This document shows, one piece after another, positions 51,301 to 63,300 of a stretch of DNA of 64,000 bases. Source of the stretch: Agelas oroides (Eukaryota; Porifera; Demospongiae; Agelasida; Agelasidae); NCBI GenBank assembly GCA_949130485.1, contig OX422183.1:7034636-7098635 (forward strand), written 5' to 3'. A program made the translations under genes and the position numbers. Below the pieces are notes generated by a model. That model saw only the letters and a list, made by a program, of their open reading frames with translations. It was not told the origin of the DNA and made no database searches. How positions within the stretch are numbered: position 1 is the first letter of the stretch; each line of letters starts with the position of its first letter.

Positions 51301-54300
51301 CTACAGCGCTGGGAACGATAAACTTACGTAAGTGTATACACAACTTTTTGTAAACAGGATCTTTTAATTGCATTCCTAGATGGGACGGATGTTTGCGCAC
51401 AAGCCACACCTTTACTTGCATTCCTAAAGCGTGACAAATTGCATTCCTAAAGCGGGACGGAAGTCAAGGCCACACCCCGCCAACCGAGAACACGCACTGC
51501 AAGATTAGTAGCCTCGCACTAAGGCGCTCGGCAACAAGGTAGCTGATAGGAAACATCATTTTACAACTTCCTGTGGTATATGGAACAGAATCTACAACTT
51601 CCTGTCAGTATTATGACCCACTGTTACTAGAAACTAGAGCTCTGTAGAGCACATACCCCGCGCGACATGTAGCTATGTGTGTGCTTCTGTGAGGATAGGA
51701 ACAAACCGTCGTCTCACAGATGCACACTGTATAGTGAACCCTAGGAACACTGAAACCGTCGTCTCACGTTGTACAGGTGGCCAGGTATCTGGGTGTGGTC
51801 AGTAGGTGTGCGCACGATGCCAACTCAAAACGCAGGATTTTAAGCGTTTGTAGAGTGCATCTAGCAAAAAGAAGCACAGACAAGGCAGTTTTTCAACGTT
51901 TTGCACAGTTTGAAGGTATTTATCACTAATAGAACGGCCTGGATCTGGAGAACTGGCGTTTTTTTTGTGCCAACAGACAGACAGACAGACGGACAATGAT
52001 GACAGACGGACACGACCAATCACTTTACCCCTTGCGCATGTGCGCGGGGTAACAAGGGAGAAGTGGAGACTATTTATGCTTAACTAATGCAATGAGGTGA
52101 CTGCTTATGTGCCGGGGTTGTTGCCACTTTTTGCTTACAACATATACCCAGTGGCTAGCCTCGTTCCCAGGCTCCCCCGGAACGCGGGAAGAGCCTGGTA
52201 TCTTTTCTCACATGACCATGACGTCATTGAAACTGGACCAGAGTTTTTAGAACAGAAAGGCAATGCTTTGCGCGTTGTTCAACCAACTATGCGTTCAACG
52301 CTCGGTGTGTATAATATTCGATAGCCAGATACCAGATACGTGTAGTAAGTTGCCCGCTATCTTTGCTCTTTTTCCTGTTCTGAGTCTTCGGGTACACCCA
52401 CGCACAATTAAGGTCTTTCTACCTCCGTTCTACCTTTGATGGTGCTCACGTGAGAAAAAATACCAGGCTCTCCACGCCTAGGCACCTGCACAACTTCAAT
52501 GTTTGCGTTCCGGAGCGTGGGAGCCTGGGAACGAGTGTCTTCAGTACATTCAAATACTACCTGGGTCACAACTCAAGTGATCATGCTCCAAAGGATTCAA
52601 TTCTCAAATGCTTTCAGCGCAATATCTGCTACTTTCAGGTTCTGAAGATGAGTACATACATCATGCAACGACTTGCACAACAAACACTTATTTGCTTTCC
52701 AGGGATAACTGTGACCACACCCCTTTTCTATTATGCCCGCACAATGTTGAGGTTTATAGAGTGCCTATTATGCTCGAAACATTGCTGGCATATTGTCTGT
52801 AAGCCTACACTTGTGGGTGGTCTTGCATATTAGTGTTGGGCTATGCCTGACACCAATGACCAGTGTGTAAACCCCCCCCCCCCCCCCTCCCCCCCCCAAG
52901 GAAATTCTTGGATTTCAGACCACCACCAGAAGGGATGTAACTATTACTTGCTAGCCTCGTTCCCAGACTCTCCTCATCCTGCAAGCGATGGAAAGCTGGG
53001 CGGGGCCTAGGAACGAGGCTAATTACTTGCTTCGCACTTGCCTCACTTGCCACACTTGCCGCACCTACCTCGAGGCTGCCCTCCTCCCCCCACAAGAAGC
53101 GATGTAACCATTACTTGCTTCACTGGTTGATTTAGTGATTAAACCATTGAAGACTGACGTGTGTGCTGCTCAAACTTTCTCCAGGTATTCTACTTCAAGT
53201 TTCCAGACAACTTGGACACAGTCACGGTGCAGGCTCAGTCCGACAGCACACGCTGTGCTATCATATCTATTCAAAACACCACTGTATGTCTATGTGTGTC
53301 GTGGGAGGGACAGGGGAGGAGAGAGGGATATATAGCCAGGTTCATTTTCTATCACTACATGGGAAAGAGTGGCTAAGGGGAGGAGGGGAGGGGAGCGGAT
53401 GGGAGGGGAGGGGAGGGGAGGGGAGGGGAGGGGAGGGGAGGGGAGGGGAGGGGAGGGGAGGGGAGGGGAGGGGAGGGGAGGGGAGGGGAGGGGAGGGGAG
53501 GGGAGGGGAGCGGATGGGAGGGGAGGGGAGGGGAGCGGAGCGGAGGGGAGGGGAGGGGAGCGGATGGGAGGGGAGGGGAGGGAGGGGAGGGGAGGGGAAT
53601 GGAGGGGAGGGGAGGGGAGGGGAGGAGGTAAGAGAGTGGGGAGAGGAGGGGGGACACGAACATTCTTGTGTAGCTTGTAGGCAATAGACACTTTAACCTC
53701 CCTCCTTCCCTTCTCCTCCCTCTTCCCTCCTCCTTCCCTCCTCATCCCCCCCCCCCCCCCCCCCCCTTCCTTCTCCCTCCTCTTCTGCCAGTGTCCCACC
53801 AATGACTTGTTGGCCAATGCACTATCTAAGGGAGTGTACCAAACTATGACTACCGATGGCTTTCTCACCATCGATGTAAGTGGGACAAGCACAGAACCAG
53901 GTTGACAGTACAGTGGAGCCCTCTAATGTGGACATCAGAGGGGGCTACCACTGTGTGTCATAATATGGATGCATTTGTATTTTGGAGGCTACCGGTATAT
54001 TGTTGGGAGATATGGTAATGCATAATTGTGCTGTTCAAAGCTGCCTTCTAGAGCTCTCCATTGCTGTACATTGGCGAGAAAAGCTAACCAGAGGCTAGTA
54101 TTAAGCATACCGTGCTATTGTAATATCCAGTTGTTGAATTGAGTAGTGGACAATCTTGTGTGAGAGGGATGTGAGCGTCTGCATTATTGAGTAGATTTTG
54201 TATAGTCCAGGTACTAGAGGGACCGAAAAACCTGTCCGTTTTATGGATACAGGTTGTTCGCATTTCAGAGGTTATAATGTATGGTGTTTAATTAATGGAG

Positions 54301-57300
54301 TGCAATCCTTACCAGAGGAAAACTTCTGTTAAAATGAGATGTCTGCATTTCAGAGGTTTGGAATCCACTGTAGCGATGGTTGACAAAGGCATGGTGTCCA
54401 CCATGCTCTTTTTGAAAGTCCAGTCGTATTATTTTTAGACCCTTTCATTACGTACGTGTGTATGTTGCTTTTCCCAATGTAATACCTATGGGAACAAGAC
54501 TATAATTTATTCCCTGAAGATTAAAATAAAACCTGGAAGATGAGTACAAACCATTTTATACATTGAAGTGAAAAAGCTGGATGGAGACAGGGCTGGTTAA
54601 TTGCGTAATTATACTAATGGAAAACAAGGAAGAGTGGCAGAGAGAGATAACATGGGATTGTGTATTCAATCACATATGTTCAGCTATAATGTTGATGTAT
54701 GAATGAATTACAGCTGCCATACTGTCTTACTTCCCTCGATTTGTTGTATAATGTCTACAGGAAAACCAGGTTAAAAGCCGGGAATTTCTACTTGTCCTCA
54801 TTACAACCAACTTCTCTGTGTGTCATGGCAGTGCGTACAAACCTCTTGAGCCCATTAACCCTCCCAATACCACGGGTAAGACCAGCAATACATTAACCCT
54901 CCCAATACCACGGGTAAGACCAGCAATACATTGTCAAGTTGATTATGCAACACTCTAACAGTCAGTTGCTTTTCGTGTGTTTCTCCAGATGATTTGGAGG
55001 ACCAATATGAACAGACCATTACTGTCACAGTTGGCACCCTACCATCAGGTGAGCACCCAGTCATTGTGAACGTAAGTTACCTATGTATTGAGGGGCAGAT
55101 CCGGGGGGGAGGGGGGGGGGGGGCATGCTTAGCGCGCGTAGCTACTCTGACACAGTGCACATCTCTATATGAATCACTGTTTCATGTCCTGCAAACATAA
55201 AGCACTCAAATCTGCAGCTCCCAAGAGACAGTTCTGTGGCAGTGCCTCAAATACAAAGGCTGATTCCGAAGGGAAGGGGCTTCAAGAAACGACCATACGA
55301 TAAATCGCCTGAGTTACACTTCAGTTGCATAAATTTTGCGTAGTTATGGTGGTCTCCGACGGCCTCAGAAGCACTCTCATATGGCCAAATTTTCCTGGGG
55401 GAGCATGCCCCCAGACCCCCCATAGAACAATGTGCACACCAACCCCCACACTATATGTATGCCCCCCCATCTTCTTCAATCTCTGGATCCGCCCCAGGTA
55501 TTAGTAGTTCAATTTGTAGCTATGTAGGTGAATGATGCAACCATTATACAGACTACCATGCAGTGAATGTGCAGTGAAGTGTTTTTATGAAACTCACTCA
55601 GTAGAGAATAGACACAAAGCATTTGGGCGGTTTATTAGGAATGCCCACAAGTCCATCATTCCCCACCTACATCTCACCTGGTAGCAGCCACTATGTGAGT
55701 TTCGAACGAGGGCTGTGAACCAAATGAGGGATATTTTTCACCATTTGAATTCACTGCAGGCCACTATGGCAATCTTTATGACAAATTGATTTATCTACTG
55801 CTTCACACCTTCTTTCAGTCATCTTCTTTGGACTATGAAATGCAAACTGAACAAATTGACATTTGCCTTCTCCACAATGATACCTGGCCACAATGAAAGC
55901 TAGCCAAGCCTCATTTTAGTGTATTTTCTCAGAACAACAGTGCAGTTCTGTATAGGGGTGTCAGCCCATTTCGTCTAATCCCATTTTGTCTAACTTCATT
56001 TCGTCTAAAAAATGGGCATGTGTCCCATTTCGTCTGAAATCCAAAAACGTTTTTTAGCAATTTCTAGTTCCTTTGACTGTCCTGTTGAGTCCCTGGGGTA
56101 CTAAAGGTTAGGGTTGCTTACACTCAGATCACTGAAGTGAGTTTAATGCAGGGAGCAGCTCTGTATAGGTACTAAATATTGACCATCATAATTATATCAT
56201 TCATTTTTTGCCTTTCTCACCTTGCCTCTTCCTTTCTTCTTTCCTTTTCCTCTCCTTCCCTCCTTCAATCTTCACCCCCTCTTTTCTCCCTCCCTCCACC
56301 TCCCCTCTCTCCTTCCCCTCTCTCCCTTTTAAATCATCTCCACTCTTCTGACCTCTCTCTTCCCTATACTCCTCTCTCCCTTATCTCCTCCCCCCAGTCT
56401 CTCAATACTGGCAAGCAATATTCACTCCAGTGATCGTGTTCTTTGTGGTAGGATACCCTCTTATTTCAGTTCTGCTGTGTGGCTTATCACGGATACCGAC
56501 CTTCAACCTTCCACTATTTCCTGAACGGTGATTACTCTAAACTGAATATGAAACAGGTTCTCAGTTACAATATTCCACCTAGTATGGTTTTACACATACA
56601 ACAGGCGGGGTTTAACTGATATTCTTGAGCCCACTTTCGGCTGAGTCAGTTAAACATAGCCAGGGCTCAGTGCTAAAAAGTAGTTTAGAGCTGGGAGAGT
56701 ATCTATATCAAATCTAAACCAAGCAGGGCCGTAGCCATCAGGTTTGAAGTGGTCGGGTTACTAGCACATATGCCTTACGTCAGTGTGCAACAGCTAGGGG
56801 GGTCTGGGGGCTACATCAGTGCACAACAGCTAGGGGAGTCTGGGGGCTACATCAGTGCGCAACAGCTAGGGGGGTCTGGGGGCTAGTACATCAGTGCACA
56901 ACAGCTAAGGGGGTCTGGGGGCTACCAGTGCACAACAGCTAGGGGGGTCTGGGGGCTACATCAGTGCACAACACGGTGGCCAGACAACAGACATCCACAT
57001 GTGTGAATAATTACCATTCCTGCATCACATGCATGGCACTAGTTTCTGCTTCCTAGTCAATTGCTTGAAGAACGGAAAGTAGTTGGGAGGATACAGCTCA
57101 TCAGGAAGGCTCGGAAGAAACTCTTTCACACTGCAGCCATCTTGCAAGTTTCAACATGTGGCATTTATCTGCCAATGCACATGTTGTATGTGTGTGGAGC
57201 TTGCATTAACGTCCGCTGAGCCATGGTGCTACTTGGTAACGCCAAGCAAGTCAAGACTGGGGGGAAAAAGTGGTCTGGCTGAAACTGGACTTACCGGACA

Positions 57301-60300
57301 GGCGCCTATGGCCCTGCTCCAGGATGCCCTCAGTAACCAGAGAGTTCAGTGGTACAGCTTGCCTTAGCAGTAAAAATTATGTATGATTCTAAATTTAATT
57401 TATAACAGTATTAAATCTCGCAAGGATCTTTATATAGCTCAAAAGCCTTATCAACTAGACCACTGTGTAATATTTAACACTTCTTTCATTCACTTCTAAC
57501 ACTAGTCTCGTCCCCAGACCTAATTTTTCGCGCGCGCCCTGCGGACTCGTCGAAAAATAGGGTCTGGACACTTTCACTACGAAAACTGGGGCAAGTTTAC
57601 TTACGGCAGTCAGTAAATTGGGTAATTGTAGGTGTTAATTACATTATCAGCTACCGGCAGTGTTTGCTTTGGCGCCAAAAAATTTGCAAGCTGGCTATTT
57701 GTGATGACGCACAACGCAATTTACTTTACCTGAACAATCTGATTGGTGCGACAACATGCCAATACGCTCGTATGATTACGCCCCAGTTTTACCAGTGAAC
57801 GTGTCCAGACCCTATTTTTCGACAAGGCCGCAGGGTGCGCGTGAAAAATTTGGTGTCTGGGGACGAGACTATTCTAACACTTAAACTGTTATACAGACAT
57901 TGTTCGATTTTTGCCATCTATAGCTTTGTTGGTGAACAAGATATTGATATTCACAAATCTAAAACCAAAACACAAGCAGTACTTTAGCCAAAAAGCTTCA
58001 CATGTTGAAAGTCTTGTGCTATAAGGCACCCCTAGGAGAAGCCAGACATACATCTCAATACATATTAGTGTTGTTTTAGTTAACTAACACTAAAATATAT
58101 TTGAGTAACAGGTTAGTATTTTTAGTAATTGAACTAAAACTAAAAATACTAAGATTTTATGAACTGTACTAAAACTAAAAAGTTGGCAAATTACTATAAC
58201 TAAAACTAAATATTGTTCCAAGACATGAAAGTGGGTGTCATTCTGGAAATGATGCAGAACAGTATTTGTATTTGTCCAGAAAACTCGTATTAGATATTCT
58301 CGTTTTTCCAACAATTAACTATAACCAAAACTAAAAGTAAATATCTAAGTACCTCAACTATAACTAAAACTAAAACTTGTTTCTGAGATGCAAAATAGCT
58401 ATAACTAAAACTGAAACTAGTTCCATGGATGCAAAATAGCTAAAACTAAAATAGAAAACCTGTACCTAAAACAACATTAATGCATCCTCCATCCCCTTTC
58501 AAACACAGGAACAACCTCACTAACCTTGTTCCCAGGGGAGGAGAGGGCGCTAGTGAGGTCATTCCTGTGTTAGAAAGGGGATATGGGGGAATACACTCCA
58601 GTAGTCAACTTGTTGATGTGTGTTGTCTGGGAAAGATACATGGCAGTTTTAGAGCCGGGTAACGAGGATACAACCTCACAAGTATTATATTTATATACAT
58701 GTTTTCTTCTCTGCACACACACACAGCTGTTATTCATCCTGTAAGAAGTGTGGCTTTCCAACTATTGAATCAGAATCTGGTGAAACAGAACACCTCCTCC
58801 AGGGTAAGACAGTGAGCATTGTTCTCTGGAATAAGGAGAGAAAAAACTTCTCTGCCTTGGAGGGGAGGGTTAGATGGCATAGTAACATGTCTCACCCCCA
58901 GGACATCGTAGAAGGGAGGCTCCACCTGGTTCTTCCACCATAAATGGTGAGCTCGTATGATTAATGATGTACTATGTATTTCCTTATAGCCTTGTTCCAA
59001 GGACATTCTCTCGTAGCCATGGTCCATTTTTCTCCATGGCTTCAAGATAAAATGTGGGAGTGGCCTGGGGACAAGGCTAGATAAGTAACTTAAGCGGTTG
59101 TTGTCAATGCAGAAGGAAATTCCTGGTTGGAGACAAGTGCCATAAACAAGGTAGGCTTCATCCTCTGACATAATATATCTTGGCCTCTAATTCTTCTCTC
59201 AAGGCCTCTTCCCACTTTCTTTCCTTATCTGTTCTATTTCTCTCTATCACAATCCATCTCCACCTCTCCTTTCCCAATGCAAAATCCTCCTTTCTCCTGC
59301 CTATTCCTTTGCCTTACCCTCTCCCCTTTCAACTTGTGAAACCCTATACAGTCTGAGCGTGAGCAACTGGAACTGAATGAGTAGGCAAAAACTGACAGGA
59401 AGTGATACGTAATCACTTCCTTCTGATGAGATTCATCTAAGATGAATCTCATCACGCCGCCATTGGGTGGGCTCCCAGATGGGGCATAGCAAGCCATGCC
59501 AGTGCCTGGCTGGCACCAACAGCCATGCATACTGTCGTTTAGTTTGACACTGACACGACCCACCACAATAGTAAGCACTGCATCTCTGCTGAAACCAACG
59601 GTGACCCACCTCTTAGCTGATTGGGAGAGGGGAGAAAAGTGCTCTGAAGCCCTCCTTCCCTCCCTCCCTCCCTTCCTCCTGCCTCCCTTCCTTTCACCCT
59701 CCCTTCTTCCTTCCTCCCCTTCCTCCTTCCTCCTCTTCCTCCTTTTCCTTTCACCCTCCCTTCCTCCTTCCTCCCTCCCTCCCCTTCCTTCACCCTCCTT
59801 CCTTCTTCCTATAGCCAGAAGCTTCTTTAAGACTCTCTGATTTAGCTAAGAATGACTACAAGAAACTTAGTGAGCAATACCGTGTCTATAGCTGGTAAGG
59901 AAACAGTAAATAGCTTAGTATAACACAGTTATTCAACTGTTCTTTCGACCTCATTTCACAGGAATACAATCACTGTGGGGATATTTTATGCTCTACCTGC
60001 TTTCCAGCTTGTGTTCTCAGAGCAGCAGGTATACCATATACATGTGTCCAGTTAACAAGTGGTAAACCTGCCTGCATCATTATATTGTGATTATCATGTG
60101 ATTGTTATGTAATAGATTTTCTATGCAAGTGGGAATGAGGATCGGTGCTACTACAACTTCAAGTGTGCTCGCCCTCTTGGTGTCCTCAGGTATATACATG
60201 TGCTTCAAAGTAGAAGAAACTGCAAACTATTTAGGATGCACACTGCCTACTACAGATATCTTATGTCCTCCATGGGGGAAGGCTTGGCACGTTTAATCAT

Positions 60301-63300
60301 AGGAGTGATGTCTGCGTCTCAGGCAGACAAGGAGGTCCTGACTGAGAGAACGAGTGTTTAATTTACATGTTTTTCATCATGAAAATTTTGCTGAGTATTC
60401 CAGCTGGCTTTTAGCCTCTTCCCCTCCCCCCCCACCACCATGCATAGTTCTGTCAGTGACATTGACAAGAGCAAATCATACTATCAGTTGGTTAGAGCAT
60501 GGCAGGCCATTTGCCAGGTTGCGGGTTCGAGTCCCTTTCTTTGTCAATGACTTGACCAGGTTAAGGTCAGGTCTGGAGCATGTTAAATAACTGAGCCTGC
60601 ACCTCGCGCTTCGTGTTTGCTGCACCCCCCCCCCCCCCCCCCCCCCCCTAGTTCTGTCAGTGACATTGACACTACTTACAAGAGCAAATCATACTATCAT
60701 TCCACACCATGTTACCTGCAGTGCTAGCTTATTGAAACCTGGATTAGAGACACAAGGACAAATCATACCATAACTCCACTTCATGTTACCTGCAGTGCTT
60801 TCAATAATGTTTGGAGCAACTTTGGATATGTAGCACTTGGGATTCTGTTCTTCTTCATTGTGGCCATCAGGTATGTCATGTGACTGTTGTGTGACTTTCA
60901 TGTAATTATCATATGATTTCCATATGTATCATGTGATCATTGAGTAATTGGGCATATGACTTGAATGTCCCATGCACAGGAATTATCGGTACACCCGGAA
61001 GAGGAAAAAGAATAAAAACTATGTGGAAGTAAGCAGATAATAACTTACCTGTTTGTCTATAGTCAGTATGGTGTAAGTTACATTTCATGTGCATGCATTG
61101 TGGAGCAGGTCTGGTGAGCTGAACATGTGTTATCAGCTGGTAGACTACAAGCTCTTAACCATCTTATAGAAACGGAGGTAGTTCAGTATGAAAAGTTGCC
61201 AAATGAGGAATAGCAGTGCTCTCCATTGACTGGCATCCTTGTTTTCAGTACTTTAGCTGTGGCACCTCTCACCTACAGCTGGGCTAGTCTAGTTCCTAGG
61301 TCTCTCGCATTTTATTCTTCATTTTGAGCTGATAATGATAAATGGAATGGAAGAATGGTCAATGTAAACCAAACAAGGTCACAGTGGCAAATGTGTGTGT
61401 ATTGCTCCTCCACCTGCCTACTGTCTGTCTATACCATACATCATTCACAAGTAACAGTGAAGTTTTGTGTGTGATGACTGTTACTTGTGAATGATGTATA
61501 GACAGACAGTAGGCAGGTGGAGGAGCAATACACACACATTTCATGACTAGCGTAAAGCTTACATATTCGTGTTTCACCCAACATACTATACATCTTCCCA
61601 ATACAGAACCATGGAATTACTGAATACTTTGGTATCTACTATGCTATGGGTAGGTACAAGACACCACCATATTAGCTCAAGATTCTGTACTAACAGATAC
61701 ATGACATGCCTCGACTGTAGGTATGGGTACGATATAATCTTGGACAGTGAGAGTATAGTAGTTGAACACACTTAGGCAAGACATGGCAATACATAGTCTT
61801 CACTTGAAGAGGCCTGTGTTATTAGTAGATACCGTATCTGTATCAAGACTACTAGCTATAGTAAAATCGTATTTGTCAGAAGTTTTAACATTCGTCAATG
61901 GTGGTCTTCATTCAGTGGCATTCAAAAACACAAGGTGCACAACACAATATAACATTACAAACAACCAGTGGTGTGGATTAAACAGATTACAACTGATTGG
62001 CAAGGAATAGAACAAAAAAGGAGACTCCAATACCAAAGACAGAGAAAAGTGTATAAAAAAAAACACTTTATACAATACATAGTGGCAAAAGTAACACATT
62101 AACACACATTATAGCTATACCTTTATCTACCTCTCTCTATCCAGCTCTTGCGCTCTTTATGGAAGGGTTCATGAGTGCTTTCTACCACATTTGTCCTACT
62201 AATGCCAATTTCCAGTTTGGTAAGTGGTTCATGATTCCCCAAGCATCACTGTGCCTTAACCATGTACATCTGCTCCACCAATGCAGTATGTGTCACATAT
62301 TTTTTACATACCTTGTCCCTTACACTCCTCCACTCATCCTCCCTCCTCTCCATTTTCCCCGCCTTCTCCTCATCCCCCTCATTCTCTACCTCCACTTTCC
62401 CCTCCCTACCCCCTCCTCTACTTCATTCTCCTCCCTCCCTCTTTTCCTCCTTTCCTTCCTTCTCCTCATCCCCCTCTTTCCTACCTCCACTTCCCCTCTC
62501 TACCTCCACTTTCCCCTCCCTACCCCCTCCTCCACTTCATTCTCCTCCCTCCCTCTTTTCCTCCTTTCCTTCCTTCTCCTCATCCCCCTCTTTCCTACCT
62601 CCACTTCCCCTCTCTACCTCCACTTTCCCCTCCCTACCCCCTCCTCCACTTCATTCTCCTCCCTCCCTCTTTTCCTCCTTTCCTTCCTTCTCCTCATCCC
62701 CCTCTTTCCTACCTCCACTTCCCCTCTCTACCTCCACTTTCCCCTCCCTACCCCCTCCTCCACTTCATTCTCCTCCCTCCCTCTTTTCCTCCTCTCCTTC
62801 CTTCTCCTCATCCCCCTCATTCTCTACCTCCACTTCCCCTCTCTACCTCCACTTTCCCCTCCCTACCCCCTCCTCCACTTCATTCTCCTCCCTCCCTCTT
62901 TTCCTCCTTTCCTTCCTTCTCCTCATCCCCCTCTTTCCTTCTCCCTCCTTTTCCTTCTCCACTTCACCCTCCATCCACTCCTTCACTCCCTCCCCTCCCT
63001 CCTCCTTCAGACACTGCCTTTATGTTCATCATTGGAGGACTGATTCTTGTGAAGGTCTTCCAAAACAGACACCCAGATATCCATGCCAATGCCTTCATAG
63101 CCTTCTTCTCATTTGCCGTCGTCATTTTTTTCACATTAATTGGAATTGTGAGTGTGTGTATATGTATGTGTGTGTGTGTGTGTACAAGTGTGTGTGTGCA
63201 GGTGCGTGCGTGTTTGTGTGCTTGTATGCATGCATATGTGCATGTGCATGTGCATGTGTGCACGTGTGTGTGTGTGTGATCATTTTCATACATTCCCTTG

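Noticed and set aside
53163-53892. Gly/Glu/Arg-rich and Pro/Ser-rich frames
   Set aside because: Artefacts of the (GGGGA)n array; the real exons are 53185-53283 and 53792-53875.
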